Shown: piece by piece, positions 1 to 9,168 of the stretch
Numbering within the stretch: position 1 is the stretch's first letter
Layout of the letters: each line of letters begins with the position of its first letter
From: Phormidium tanganyikae FI6-MK23
Lineage (GTDB): Bacteria; Cyanobacteriota; Cyanobacteriia; Leptolyngbyales; Leptolyngbyaceae
Reading direction: 5' to 3'
Assembly (NCBI GenBank): GCA_019359175.1
Contig: JAHHHU010000002.1
Span: 342,762-406,761 of the forward strand
Length of the DNA stretch: 64,000 bases
The notes under the pieces: model-generated
The model's database searches: none
The model's input: the letters and a program-made list of their open reading frames with translations, nothing else
What the model was told of the DNA's origin: nothing
Made by a program: the position numbers and the translations under genes

Positions 1-605
1 GCAAACGGAGCCGGATCGACTTGATTAATTGCCGCGATCGGGCCTGTCGCAATCTGCGCCAACATCGGAGCAATCTTAGTTCTGAGTTCTGGGCGATATT
101 GCAAAATTCGATTCAGCAAGATCTCAGCGGATTTGAGAACGATCGTGCGATCGAATGTCCAGATTCCTTCAAACCGCCGCGCTTGATCGACGTGCAGCGG
201 CGGTGCGCTTTGGGTTTCGGAACTGAGATCGCGCTCTCGACAAATCAGGCAAGAAGCGTACTGTTCGCCCATGACGACGAGATGCCATTCCTCGCTTAAC
301 CCGTCTCCAGGTTCAAACGCGATCGTTTCGTAATGCTCTGAACGATTGGTAAAATCTGTTTCTGGAGCCGCGAGGACGTAGACTTGATCGGTACGATCAG
401 AGATTCTGAGATACCGATGTGCTTCTTGTCGATAAAAGCGTTCGCGCTGAAAGCTTGCAATCACAAGCGGATGATCATTGCCTGCTAAAACCTGGTCTTC
501 CATCGCGTGTGACAATGCGGTGAGGGAAGACTTGAAGTAGATTTGAGGTCGCACCTGGGGAAGCGCTTTGAGCAGTGTCTCCAGGACTGAATCAGGAATG
601 ATCAT
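1..605 (-). CDS. DICT sensory domain protein (partial, C-terminus outside window)
   Basis: Read from an ATG at 605, the frame is open for 201 codons to the window edge, so only the N-terminal part is present. The product begins MIIPDSVLETLLK and has stretches typical of the DICT domain, a sensory module of cyanobacterial diguanylate cyclases and two-component sensors: SLTALSHAMEDQ, FQRERFYRQEAHRY, DQVYVLAAPETDF and RRFEGIWTFDRTIVL. Full-length family members usually continue into GAF, GGDEF or histidine-kinase modules; which one applies here cannot be seen. There is no membrane segment in the visible part, so a cytoplasmic sensor is likely. It points the same way as the polyol operon but is 233 bp downstream of it, so co-transcription is uncertain. 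Confidence 0.7.
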   Translation of the reverse strand, partial: MIIPDSVLETLLKALPQVRPQIYFKSSLTALSHAMEDQVLAGNDHPLVIASFQRERFYRQEAHRYLRISDRTDQVYVLAAPETDFTNRSEHYETIAFEPGDGLSEEWHLVVMGEQYASCLICRERDLSSETQSAPPLHVDQARRFEGIWTFDRTIVLKSAEILLNRILQYRPELRTKIAPMLAQIATGPIAAINQVDPAPF

Positions 606-838
606 TGATATTTTAATTACCCGACAACTGTCGGATCTCCAGCAGGTCGAGGAGATAAGATCGTGGATTGTCCAGCCTACGACCTAGACCCTAGTAGAAC
701 TTCGTTTACGGAAGTAAAATTAACTTCCTCAGACATTGTAAAGGTTTGCGGGATCGATCGTGGATTCGTGTTTTGTTTCTTAACCCACAAAAACTCTCGA
801 TCGTTGTAAAGGGGAATATCCGCGATCGCCAAATTGAA
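606..838. promoter_or_regulatory. intergenic region with two operator-like inverted repeats
   Basis: The gap between xylB and the DICT gene holds two short dyads. CCGACA-ac-TGTCGG lies at 621-634, just upstream of the DICT start codon. GGAAGT-aaaatta-ACTTCC lies at 710-728. Both are seen directly. Their use as protein-binding sites upstream of the DICT gene is inference. No T-rich terminator for the polyol operon is evident. Confidence 0.4.
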
Positions 839-2320
839 TTAGCGATCGGTTTTTAACACCCGATAGAGGCTCTGATAGCGATCAAACTGTTCGTTGTACA
901 CAAGCTGTCTGGTTGGCTCGATCGCAGCTTCGATCGGAGGCAATTTCTCTATCAGAGTCTCAAAATCTGCATACCATCCAATTCCGACCATTGCAACGAT
1001 CGCAGCCCCGTAAGCGGCTCCTTCTGCTGCACTCGGCTGAACCAATCGCACTTGTAAGACATCAGCTACAATATGCCGCCAGAAGAGCGAATTCGCACCG
1101 CCCCCTGTCGTTACAAATTCATCCAGCATTGTTAAGGGTCGAATCACCTCAAACGCAGCCCGCAAACTGAAAGCAACGCCTTCTAACACGGCACGGACTA
1201 AATGCGATCGTTGATGAGCGAGAGAAAGCCCGATCCAAGCTCCTCGTGCATCGGGATCGAGATATGGACTGCGTTCACCCGATAAATGAGGCAAAAATAT
1301 CAAATCTTCTGAGCCAACGGGCGCAGTTGCAGCAAGATCGCTCAGTTGTTCATAGGTCAACTCTGGCGCACAGGTTTCTCGATACCATCGCAGTGATCCA
1401 GCGGCTGATAAAGTCACACCGAGAAGATGATAGCCGCCATCGACATGACAGAATAGATGCACTCGTCCTTCTGGGTCAGGGGTCGGCTGTGTCAGCGGCG
1501 CAAGAATCACGCCAGAGGTTCCGAGACTCAGACTCCCGCGCGAAGTGTGATTCGAGAGAATGCCTAATCCGATCGCGGCTGCCGCATTGTCTCCACCCCC
1601 TGCAACGATCGGAAGTCTCACAGGTAAGTGAGTGAGGTTTGCCATTTCAGCGGTGAGATGTCCAACAACATCGGTAGACTTGACCACAGCGGGGAAAAGA
1701 TTCGGAGAAAGCCCGATCGCGGAAAGGATATCAGTATCCCATTGTCGATCGCTTAAATTGAGACATCCCACACCGGACGCATCCGAAGGCTCAGTAAACT
1801 GATTTCCGGTTAGAGCAAAGCCTAAATAATCTTTAGGTAACAGGACAGTATGAGTTCGATCAAACGCTTCTGGTTCTTGATGTTTAAGCCATAGCAGTTT
1901 AGGTAGCTGAAATCCCGTAACCGCACGATTCCCCGTTCGCTGGATCAATTCATGTCGCGGAATATTCGCTTCAATTTCCGCGACTGCATCTTTTGTACGC
2001 TGATCATTCCACAAGATAGCAGGTCGGATGACAGCACCCGATCGATCAAGTGCTGTCATCCCGTGCATTTGACCGGATAGTCCTAATGCAACAATCTCAG
2101 CATTCTGTAGCTTCAAGGCAATGTCTTGAAGCACAGCAATACTCGCTTTTACCCAATCGTCTGGGTGCTGCTCTGTCCAGCCTGGACGGGGCGTATAAAG
2201 CGGGTAAGCTTGGCTAGACTGAGCGACGAGGCGACCTTGACGATCGACTGCGATCGCTCGAACGCCGCTCGTCCCCAAATCCAAGCCCAGCACAATCGAT
2301 TGAGTGACTTTATCTTTCAC
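839..2320 (-). CDS. xylB: xylulokinase, FGGY family
   Basis: Phosphorylates D-xylulose with ATP to D-xylulose 5-phosphate, the entry point into the pentose phosphate and Calvin cycles. At 493 residues it has normal family length. Visible motifs are the N-terminal phosphate loop DLGTSG (14-19), the xylulose-contact motif GQMHG (83-87), [11 protein letters not shown] (241-251) with the expected catalytic Asp244, and SLGTSGV (265-271) and GGGAN (406-410) of the C-terminal nucleotide domain. It is the last gene of the polyol operon and overlaps the upstream dehydrogenase by 11 bp, implying coupled translation. A kinase for xylulose, with no fructokinase beside it, favours D-arabitol or xylitol among the operon's substrates. 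Another ketopentose cannot be excluded. Confidence 0.92.
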   Translation of the reverse strand: MKDKVTQSIVLGLDLGTSGVRAIAVDRQGRLVAQSSQAYPLYTPRPGWTEQHPDDWVKASIAVLQDIALKLQNAEIVALGLSGQMHGMTALDRSGAVIRPAILWNDQRTKDAVAEIEANIPRHELIQRTGNRAVTGFQLPKLLWLKHQEPEAFDRTHTVLLPKDYLGFALTGNQFTEPSDASGVGCLNLSDRQWDTDILSAIGLSPNLFPAVVKSTDVVGHLTAEMANLTHLPVRLPIVAGGGDNAAAAIGLGILSNHTSRGSLSLGTSGVILAPLTQPTPDPEGRVHLFCHVDGGYHLLGVTLSAAGSLRWYRETCAPELTYEQLSDLAATAPVGSEDLIFLPHLSGERSPYLDPDARGAWIGLSLAHQRSHLVRAVLEGVAFSLRAAFEVIRPLTMLDEFVTTGGGANSLFWRHIVADVLQVRLVQPSAAEGAAYGAAIVAMVGIGWYADFETLIEKLPPIEAAIEPTRQLVYNEQFDRYQSLYRVLKTDR

Positions 2321-3815
2321 GGTCTACAGAGAATTGAGTGAGTGTCGCTCTGACTCCAGTTTCAGATAGATGCCGTAAAGCATTTGAAGTTGTTTCTACA
2401 AATCGCGAAGATTGCGGTAAATCATCACCAAACACTTCATTTAAGCTAAGCAAAGGACGTAGATCAGTTTTAGCCTTGTGCGCTCTCTCAGCCAGCACAT
2501 CAGATAGAGGATCTTCAATGTTGATCGCGTTTCCTTGTTCGTCTTGTCCTATTAGACATCGGAACCAAGCTGCGATCGTCAAACTAAGATAGTCGATCGT
2601 GCCGCCTTGTTGAAGCTTTTCGCGCAGTGAACCAAGGAGAAACTTAGGATTTTTCGCAGAACTATTGTGACAGAGACGAGATAAGCGATCGCGAATTTTG
2701 GGATTTTCAAATCGCTCGATCAACGTCTGCTTATAATCTGCTAAATCCACTCCCGCAACAGGTTGAAGCGTTGGTGTCACTTCTTCCATTAATGCCGAGA
2801 TCGCCTCTCTACACTGCGAATCCGCCATCACTTCATGCACATAGGTATATCCCAACAATGTGCCCAGATAGCCGATCAGCATATGGCTAGCATTCAGCAA
2901 TCGAATCTTGATCAACTCATACGGATGAACATCTGCCGTGAACTGAACCCCGACCGTTTCTAAATCAGGTCTACCCGCGCAGAACTGATCTTCGATCACC
3001 CATTGAGTAAAAGGCTCTGCAATCACTGGAAAATCATCCTCAATGCCAAATTTTTCTGCAACGAAAGTACGATCGCTATCAGTCGTCGCAGGCGTAATGC
3101 GATCGACCATACTATTTGGAAATGCTCCCTGCTCAGAAAGCCATTGTCCTAAAGCTCGATCGCGGAGTTCTGCAAACGCAGTCAGCATTTTTCGGGTGAT
3201 GTCGCCATTGCCTTGTAAGTTGTCACCGGACTGAACTGTAAAGGGAGGCAAGCCTTGTTTGTATCGTTGCTCAAGTGCTGCCGCTAAAAAGCCGTAAGTT
3301 CCAATCGGCTGATCTGGATGCTGTAAGTCATGCTGAATCGTAGGATGATCGACTTCTAGTTCGCCGCTTCCTTCGTTGTAGTAGTAGCCGCTTTCAGTAA
3401 TCGTCAGCGTTACAATGCGACAATCAGGAGATGCCATCGCAGCAATGACGGACTGTGGATCTTCCGGTGCGAATAGATAGCGATCGATTGATCCAATAAT
3501 GCGGGCGCGATCGTCGTTAGGCGATCGTTCCACTAAAGTATAGAGATGGTCTTGAGACTTGAGTGCATCTCGCATCCGGCGATCTTGCTCTAGCAGTCCA
3601 ATCCCACAAATCCCCCAACGAAAATCGGCAGTTTGATCAAAATAGTTGTCCAAATACAATGCTTGATGCGATCGATGAAACCCGCCAACCCCGATATGAA
3701 CAAATCCATTTTTGAGAGAATGTCGATCGTAACGGGGAAGGCGAATTGTATCTGATAAATGAGATAAAGCTGCTTCGTTCAGCTTAGTGATTGGGTGGCT
3801 CTGGGTATGGCTCAT
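2310..3815 (-). CDS. mtlK: mannitol/arabitol-type polyol 2-dehydrogenase (long-chain MDH family)
   Basis: NAD-dependent oxidation of a sugar alcohol to its 2-ketose (mannitol to fructose, or D-arabitol to D-xylulose). It has 501 residues, normal for the long-chain mannitol dehydrogenase family. Visible are the Rossmann-type start [11 protein letters not shown] (42-52), TITESGYYY (138-146) and the family's catalytic pattern K-x4-N-x2-H at Lys303, Asn308 and His311 (KIRLLNASH). The gene overlaps the ABC ATPase gene by 4 bp upstream and xylB by 11 bp downstream, so it is an integral operon member. The order binding protein, permeases, ATPase, dehydrogenase, kinase matches Pseudomonas mtlEFGKDY, and the gene set matches the Rhodobacter smo locus. 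The exact polyol cannot be read from sequence. Confidence 0.9.
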   Translation of the reverse strand: MSHTQSHPITKLNEAALSHLSDTIRLPRYDRHSLKNGFVHIGVGGFHRSHQALYLDNYFDQTADFRWGICGIGLLEQDRRMRDALKSQDHLYTLVERSPNDDRARIIGSIDRYLFAPEDPQSVIAAMASPDCRIVTLTITESGYYYNEGSGELEVDHPTIQHDLQHPDQPIGTYGFLAAALEQRYKQGLPPFTVQSGDNLQGNGDITRKMLTAFAELRDRALGQWLSEQGAFPNSMVDRITPATTDSDRTFVAEKFGIEDDFPVIAEPFTQWVIEDQFCAGRPDLETVGVQFTADVHPYELIKIRLLNASHMLIGYLGTLLGYTYVHEVMADSQCREAISALMEEVTPTLQPVAGVDLADYKQTLIERFENPKIRDRLSRLCHNSSAKNPKFLLGSLREKLQQGGTIDYLSLTIAAWFRCLIGQDEQGNAINIEDPLSDVLAERAHKAKTDLRPLLSLNEVFGDDLPQSSRFVETTSNALRHLSETGVRATLTQFSVDRER

Positions 3816-4921
3816 GTAGGCGTGAGAGAATGACGACGGTGTTTAGTGACTGCTTCACCTTGATTATCGAACAAATGGCAAAACTCGCCATCAATTTGAA
3901 GAAAAACGTGATCGTGCAATCGGCTTAGATTCGCTCCATCGGTTCGCACGACGACACTTTCTCCACCCGCAATCTGAACATACAGATACGTTTCTCCTCC
4001 TAACTGCTCCACGACAACCACTTCACCATTTAGGGTTGCGGAAGTGCGATCGAGTTTCAGATGTTCTGGGCGAATTCCCAAGGTTGCAGAAGCGCCAACT
4101 GATAGCGTACCAGACTGTACGGGAATTGTGACCGTTGCATTATTCGACAGTTTTACCGTTGTTCCTGAGCTATTCACTGAGGCAACGGTCACCGGAATAA
4201 AGTTCATTTTCGGTGAACCAATAAAGCCTGCAACAAATAAATTGTGAGGATGATGGTATAGCTCCATCGGCGCTCCAACTTGCTCAACAATGCCATTTTG
4301 CAAGACCACAATCTTATCGGCCAGCGTCATCGCTTCAATCTGATCGTGCGTCACATAAATCATTGTGGTTTGCAAGCTGTCATGCAGTCGAGCAAGTTCA
4401 ATCCGTGTCTGCACCCGTAAAGCCGCATCTAAGTTGGAAAGCGGTTCATCAAACAAGAATACTTTCGGATTTCGCACTAAGGCACGCCCGATCGCGACTC
4501 GCTGCCGCTGTCCGCCCGATAGTTCTCTCGGCTTACGACTGAGCAACGGTTCTAGCTGTAGAACACGGGCTACATCGCGAGTTCGCTGATCGCGCTGTGC
4601 TTTCGGTACACCTGCTAGACGAAGACTAAACGCCATATTGTCCGCAACACTCATGTGAGGATAAAGCGCGTAAGTCTGGAACACCATTGCTAATCCGCGC
4701 TCTGCTGGAGAAACATCATTCGCTAGCTGTCCATTGATCAAAAGTTCGCCCGATGTAATTTCTTCAAGCCCAGCAATCATGCGTAAAAGCGTCGATTTGC
4801 CGCACCCAGAGGGCCCAACAAACACCACAAATTCTCGATCGTGGACATCGAGATCAATGCCTTTAATGATCTCCGTATCATCGAACTGTTTCCGAATATT
4901 TCTCAGTGTGATAGTTGCCAT
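3812..4921 (-). CDS. smoK: sugar-alcohol ABC transporter ATPase (UgpC/MsmK/SmoK type)
   Basis: Cytoplasmic ATPase that powers the polyol importer. I place the start at the ATG at 4921 (product MATITLRNIRKQF): homology-like sequence begins there, and the in-frame ATG ten codons upstream would overlap the permease gene. With this start: Walker A GPSGCGKST (36-44), Q-loop FQ (81-82), signature LSGGQ (134-138) and Walker B FLFDEP (155-160). These are followed by a C-terminal OB-fold regulatory part (IRPEHLKL) typical of carbohydrate importers of the MalK/UgpC group. Length is 369 residues, normal. It lies 13 bp downstream of the permease gene and overlaps the dehydrogenase by 4 bp. MalK-type ATPases can serve several importers, but the context ties this one to the polyol system. 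Confidence 0.92.
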   Translation of the reverse strand: MATITLRNIRKQFDDTEIIKGIDLDVHDREFVVFVGPSGCGKSTLLRMIAGLEEITSGELLINGQLANDVSPAERGLAMVFQTYALYPHMSVADNMAFSLRLAGVPKAQRDQRTRDVARVLQLEPLLSRKPRELSGGQRQRVAIGRALVRNPKVFLFDEPLSNLDAALRVQTRIELARLHDSLQTTMIYVTHDQIEAMTLADKIVVLQNGIVEQVGAPMELYHHPHNLFVAGFIGSPKMNFIPVTVASVNSSGTTVKLSNNATVTIPVQSGTLSVGASATLGIRPEHLKLDRTSATLNGEVVVVEQLGGETYLYVQIAGGESVVVRTDGANLSRLHDHVFLQIDGEFCHLFDNQGEAVTKHRRHSLTPT

Positions 4922-4934
4922 GAGAGGTTCTTGA

Positions 4935-5759
4935 TTATTTGACTGCACCAAACGTTAAGCCGCGAACCAGTTGCCGCTGACTGAGCCAACCAAAGATTAA
5001 AATCGGAGCGATCGCTAATGAGGAAGCTGCCGATAGTTGCGCCCAAAACAATCCTTGCGGACTAGAAAATGACGCAATAAACGCGGTTAAGGGAGCCGCA
5101 TTCGTGGTAGTTAAATTCAGGCTCCAGAATGCTTCATTCCAAGACAAGATGATTGAAAGCAAGCCCGTCGAGGCAATTCCAGGAAGCGCTAAAGGCAACA
5201 ACACATGAAAGAATTCTTGCTTTACAGTCGCTCCATCCATACGATCGGCTTCGAGAATTTCTTTCGGGACATCTTTGAAAAAAGTGTAAATCATCCAAAC
5301 TACGATCGGTAAATTGATCAAGGTGTAGATCAGGATTAAACCGATATGTGTATCTAAGAGCCCAGAATTCCGAAACAGTAGATAGATAGGAACTAGCACA
5401 CCGACAGACGGCAGCATTTTTGTCGATAGCATCCAGAGTAAAGTGCTGCGAGTTCGCTTCGTGGGAAAGAATGCCATCGCATAAGCAGCAGGGACAGCAA
5501 GCACTAAAGCGATTAGGGTCGATACGACAGAAATGATGATGCTATTCAAGGCAAAGGCGAAATAGTTCGATCGATCTTGAATCGATGCGTAATTTTCCAG
5601 CGTAGGCTGAAAAAATAGCTGAGGTGGAACTGAAACCGCTTCCGCTTCGGTTTTGAAGCTAGTCAGAAACATCCAGAAGATCGGAAAAAATAGCACGATC
5701 GCAGCAAACCAGCCTAGAAACGTCAAAAATAAGCGGTGATAGAGTTTACGACGGCTCAT
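4935..5759 (-). CDS. smoG: polyol ABC transporter permease (MalG/SmoG type)
   Basis: Second inner-membrane permease of the polyol importer, 274 residues with about six hydrophobic segments. The binding-protein-dependent transport motif (EAA loop) that contacts the ATPase is visible as EILEADRMDGAT, followed by a LPLALPG stretch around residue 200. The N-terminus KLYHRLFLTFLGWFAAIVLF forms the first membrane helix. The gene begins 2 bp after its partner permease ends, which indicates tight co-expression and a heterodimeric channel. Substrate identity rests on neighbours, not on this protein. Confidence 0.9.
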   Translation of the reverse strand: MSRRKLYHRLFLTFLGWFAAIVLFFPIFWMFLTSFKTEAEAVSVPPQLFFQPTLENYASIQDRSNYFAFALNSIIISVVSTLIALVLAVPAAYAMAFFPTKRTRSTLLWMLSTKMLPSVGVLVPIYLLFRNSGLLDTHIGLILIYTLINLPIVVWMIYTFFKDVPKEILEADRMDGATVKQEFFHVLLPLALPGIASTGLLSIILSWNEAFWSLNLTTTNAAPLTAFIASFSSPQGLFWAQLSAASSLAIAPILIFGWLSQRQLVRGLTFGAVK

Positions 5760-5761
5760 GA

Positions 5762-6670
5762 TTAGATATCCAAACTACGAGAAACAACACGCATCAGAAA
5801 AATCGCCACAATGTTTGCTAACACCACCGCAATCAATCCAGCGGCTGAAGCTCCTCCAACATCAAACTCAAACAAAGCTCTGATGTAAATGAAGTAGGCT
5901 AAGTTTGTCGTTGCCAGTCCAGGCCCGCCAGAGGTCGTTACAAAGATTTCTGCAAAGATTGTCAAAAAGAAAATCGTTTCAATCATTGCCACGACTGCGA
6001 TCGCTCTTCCTAAATGTGGCAGTGTGATGTACCGAAAAAGCGCGATCGATTTTGCGCCATCCATTCTTGCCGCTTCGATCTGTTCATCATCTAGCGATTG
6101 AATCGCAGTCAGCAAAATCAACAATGCAAACGGTAACCACTCCCAAGACACAATCAGGATTACAGAGAACATCGGAAAATCAGCAAACCAATCGATCGCG
6201 CCGAGTCCGAGCGATCGAGTAACGTAGGCAAACAATCCGTTAACTGGGTGCATTAATAGGTTTTTCCAAACCAAAGCACTCACAGTCGGCATCACGAAAA
6301 AAGGCGAGATCGCCAACAATCGAGCAATGCCCCGCCCGAAAAAGTCCTGATTAAACAACACCGCAAGAAGCGTACCGAATGCGATCGTAATTCCCAACAC
6401 TGAGCCAACTAGCACGATCGTGTTAAAAATCGAAATCCACAGCGATGGATTGCTCAAGAGTGCAGTGAAGTTTGCAAGTCCCGCAAAGCTATTATTAGCC
6501 TGGTTCAGTAAGTTATAGCGCTGGAGTGAAAACCATACCGTCATTACTAACGGCACGATCATCCAAAGCAACAGAACAATCACAGATGGCGCAAGCAGCG
6601 GTAGTGTCGAGACCTGTCGTGTAGTAGATGTTTTTTTGCGAGGCGGCTTCGCAACTAGTGTAGAAGACAT
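5762..6670 (-). CDS. smoF: polyol ABC transporter permease (MalF/SmoF type)
   Basis: First inner-membrane permease of the importer, 302 residues with six to seven hydrophobic segments after a basic cytoplasmic N-terminus (KPPRKKTSTTR). The ATPase-contact EAA loop reads EQIEAARMDGAKS near residue 200, followed by TLPHLG. Together with the next gene it would form the membrane channel. It is separated from the binding-protein gene by 112 bp containing a strong hairpin. That layout is typical where the binding protein must be made in excess over the membrane subunits. Confidence 0.9.
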   Translation of the reverse strand: MSSTLVAKPPRKKTSTTRQVSTLPLLAPSVIVLLLWMIVPLVMTVWFSLQRYNLLNQANNSFAGLANFTALLSNPSLWISIFNTIVLVGSVLGITIAFGTLLAVLFNQDFFGRGIARLLAISPFFVMPTVSALVWKNLLMHPVNGLFAYVTRSLGLGAIDWFADFPMFSVILIVSWEWLPFALLILLTAIQSLDDEQIEAARMDGAKSIALFRYITLPHLGRAIAVVAMIETIFFLTIFAEIFVTTSGGPGLATTNLAYFIYIRALFEFDVGGASAAGLIAVVLANIVAIFLMRVVSRSLDI

Positions 6671-6737
6671 AGTTTAGCAAGATGAACTGAATAAAGATTG
6701 TTTCGAGAACGTCTCAATGTTGCAGAATACTTGAATT

Positions 6738-6766
6738 GCCCTCATTTCCAAATCAGGAATGAGGGC
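6738..6766 (-). repeat. intercistronic stem-loop between binding-protein and permease genes
   Basis: An inverted repeat (GCCCTCATTTCC at 6738-6749 and GGAATGAGGGC at 6756-6766) pairs over 11 bp with one bulged base and a 6-nt loop, starting 17 bp after the binding-protein stop codon. There is no T-run on the minus strand, so it is unlikely to be a simple terminator. By analogy with malE-malF type operons I infer a 3'-end stabiliser or partial attenuator favouring the binding protein. Confidence 0.6.
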
Positions 6767-6782
6767 ATCTTTCAACTACGCT

Positions 6783-8138
6783 TTAGGCTTTGATATAGCC
6801 CGCGCGTTTCATCGCCTCTTGTGTGCTGTTCTGTGCCTGCTCAAGTGCTTGATCTACAGAAACCTGCTTCGTCAACGCAGCAGCGAGCGTCTGTCCCACC
6901 TGAGTCCCGATCGCTTGGAACTCAGGAATCGCGACATACTGAATGCCCTTGTATGGAACCGGATTCACGGTCGGCTTGCTAGGATTTGCCGACTCGATCG
7001 CGCTAAGTGCCACAGGAGCAAACGGAGCCGCTTTTTGATAGTTGGGATTATCATAAGTAGATTTTCTCGTTCCAGGAGGTGCTAGCACCCAGCCTTTCCG
7101 TTCAGCGACTAACTGGACATACTGCTTGGAAGTTGCCCACTCTACAAATTTCTGAGCTGCTTCAGGAGATTTGGTCGTCGAAGGAATCGCCAGCGACCAA
7201 GCCCAAAGCCAGTTTGAACCGTTTGGAGTCGTTGCGATCGGAGCACGTGCAAACCCGACTTTATCTGCAACTTGGGAAGTCTTCGGATCAAAGACTTTTC
7301 CGGCTGCCGAAGTTGCATCGACCCACATTCCACACTTACCCGATGAGAACAATGCTAAGTTCTCGTTGTAGCCATTAGAACTTGCACCTGGAGGGCCATA
7401 TTGAGTGAGCAAATCAACATAGTAGTTCAGCGCATTCTTCCAAGGAGGTGTGTTTAAAGTTGGATTCCAGTTGGTATCAAACCACTGCCCACCAGAGGTA
7501 TTTACAAGCGTAGTGAAGTAAGCTACGTTTTCACCCCAGCCTGGTTTTCCTCTCAGACAAACACCATACACGCCTTGACTGGGATTGTGGATCTTACTTG
7601 CCCACTCTCTAAGCTGTGTATAGGTCGGCTGTTGCGGAACTGTAATTCCTGCATTCTGGAATAAATCCTTCCGGTAAAAGAACATACTACTTTCAGCATA
7701 GAAAGGCAGTGCATAAAGCTTACCATCCGTTGAAAGGGCATCTCTTAACGGCGGCAAAATGTCGTTTACATCGTAGTCAGCGGGCAAGTTATCAAGTGAC
7801 TTGATCCAACCTTGTTTCGCCCAAATCGGGGTTTCATAGGTTCCGATCGTCATCACGTCAAACTGTCCGCCTTTGTTAGCGATATCATTCGTCACCCGTT
7901 GACGCAGCACATTTTCTTCCAGCACCACCCATTTAAGCTGTGTATCTGGATTGGCTTGTTCAAACTCTTTAGAAAGCTCCTGCATGATCACCATGTCGTT
8001 GTTATTGACGGTTGCGATCGTGACAGTGCTTTTACGATTTGCTTGTGAGCCTCCTCCACCCGAACAAGAGTAAAGCTGCACTAGCAAAATGCCCACAAAA
8101 AACATCGCCAGCATTTTGGCGAAGCGGAATTGCCGCAT
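6783..8138 (-). CDS. smoE: polyol ABC transporter substrate-binding lipoprotein (SmoE type)
   Basis: Periplasmic solute-binding protein, family 1, of the importer. The first ~27 residues form a lipoprotein signal peptide with a hydrophobic core and a lipobox-like LYSC; Tyr at -2 is unusual but the Cys and the Gly/Ser-rich linker after it fit. The mature protein has the family layout (TVTIATVNNNDMV, WVVLEENVLRQRV, DVMTIGTYETPIW, then LYALPFYAESSMFFYRKDL), and its length of about 450 residues matches sorbitol/mannitol-binding proteins. A GTG codon directly precedes the ATG at 8138, and either could start. The Shine-Dalgarno AAAGGAG at 8152-8158 is strong but rather distant. First gene of the minus-strand operon. 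Confidence 0.9.
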   Translation of the reverse strand: MRQFRFAKMLAMFFVGILLVQLYSCSGGGGSQANRKSTVTIATVNNNDMVIMQELSKEFEQANPDTQLKWVVLEENVLRQRVTNDIANKGGQFDVMTIGTYETPIWAKQGWIKSLDNLPADYDVNDILPPLRDALSTDGKLYALPFYAESSMFFYRKDLFQNAGITVPQQPTYTQLREWASKIHNPSQGVYGVCLRGKPGWGENVAYFTTLVNTSGGQWFDTNWNPTLNTPPWKNALNYYVDLLTQYGPPGASSNGYNENLALFSSGKCGMWVDATSAAGKVFDPKTSQVADKVGFARAPIATTPNGSNWLWAWSLAIPSTTKSPEAAQKFVEWATSKQYVQLVAERKGWVLAPPGTRKSTYDNPNYQKAAPFAPVALSAIESANPSKPTVNPVPYKGIQYVAIPEFQAIGTQVGQTLAAALTKQVSVDQALEQAQNSTQEAMKRAGYIKA

Positions 8139-8298
8139 CACGGTGTTATGGCTCCTTTATTGTTGAAAAAATCGAATTACAAGTTTTATTTTTTGTTCAA
8201 GCCTTGAGCAATTGCTCAATAATTAGAATAATAGCTAGCTTTATGCTGACTTATGAGGGCTAGCAACATATGTTTATAAGCTGATAGGAACAAAAATC
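8139..8298. promoter_or_regulatory. divergent promoter region of the polyol cassette with perfect 16-bp palindrome
   Basis: The gap between the transporter operon and the dehydrogenase/regulator genes contains the perfect palindrome TTGAGCAATTGCTCAA at 8204-8219. On the minus strand it lies just upstream of a possible -35 element TTGAAC, followed by A/T-rich sequence. The palindrome is seen; its role as operator for the SorC-type regulator encoded at 9169-10134 is inference from position and symmetry. Both gene starts have purine-rich ribosome-binding sites (AAAGGAG on the minus strand, AGGAAC on the plus strand). Confidence 0.65.
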
Positions 8299-9099
8299 AT
8301 GGCAACCGCAACATACAATTTTTCTAATAAAACAATTCTAATCACAGGTGGCGCGGGTGATATTGGACGCGCTACGGCTCACCGTTTTGCTTCAAATGGA
8401 GCAAATATTGCTCTGCTCGATCTCAATACTACAAAGATGGCAGAGGTCGCAATCGAACTAAAAGAGTACAACACAAAGATTGCTGCTTTAACTTGCAATT
8501 TGACCGGCTCTGATGATGTCGATCGAGCTTTTGCAGCCGCGATCAAACAATTCGGAATCGTCGATTATGTCTTTAATAACGCAGGCTATCAGGGCGCGTT
8601 TGCAAAAACTGACGAGTATCCAGAAGATGATTTTCAGAAAGTGATCGAGATTAATCTGGTTGGAGCTTATCGAGTGCTAAAAGCTGCGGCGCGGTGTCTA
8701 AAACAATCGGGTGGAGGCGCGATCGTTAATACCGCCAGTTATGCAGGAGTGGTTAGCCCTCCCAATATGCTTGCTTATGGCGCTTCTAAGTTTGCCGTGA
8801 TTGGAATGACACAAACCGCTGCAAAGGACTTAGCTCCCCACAAAATTCGCGTGAATGCGTTGTCACCTGCACTAATCGGCCCTGGCTATATGTGGACGAG
8901 GCAAACCGAACTACAAGCCGCAACCCAGTCGCAATACTTTGATGCTGACCCAAAAATTGTAGAACAGCAAATGATCGCCTCAGTTCCAATGCGTCGCTTA
9001 GGAAGCTTGGAGGAAGTTGCTAACGGAGTCGCTTTTCTTATGAGCGATGAAGCAAGCTACATCACAGGATTTAATCTTGAGATCACCGGAGGGCATTAG
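8299..9099 (+). CDS. smoS: short-chain dehydrogenase/reductase, probable polyol dehydrogenase (SmoS-like)
   Basis: Classical SDR oxidoreductase of 266 residues. It has the NAD-binding motif TGGAGDIG (16-23), NNAG (93-96), and the catalytic triad Ser147 (NTAS), Tyr160 and Lys164 (YGASK), plus a family-typical end YITGFNLEITGG. It is divergent from the importer operon and 69 bp upstream of the regulator, so it most likely oxidises a sugar alcohol (sorbitol, xylitol or arabitol) to a ketose. The proteobacterial smo locus likewise pairs an SDR (SmoS) with a long-chain dehydrogenase. Substrate specificity in SDRs cannot be read from these motifs, so the polyol assignment is contextual. Confidence 0.75.
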   Translation: MATATYNFSNKTILITGGAGDIGRATAHRFASNGANIALLDLNTTKMAEVAIELKEYNTKIAALTCNLTGSDDVDRAFAAAIKQFGIVDYVFNNAGYQGAFAKTDEYPEDDFQKVIEINLVGAYRVLKAAARCLKQSGGGAIVNTASYAGVVSPPNMLAYGASKFAVIGMTQTAAKDLAPHKIRVNALSPALIGPGYMWTRQTELQAATQSQYFDADPKIVEQQMIASVPMRRLGSLEEVANGVAFLMSDEASYITGFNLEITGGH

Positions 9100-9168
9100 C
9101 AAGTTCTCCGAGCAAAAAATCTACTTTCGGGCATATATTTAGAAAAGGCTTTGCTGAATAGGTGAACG

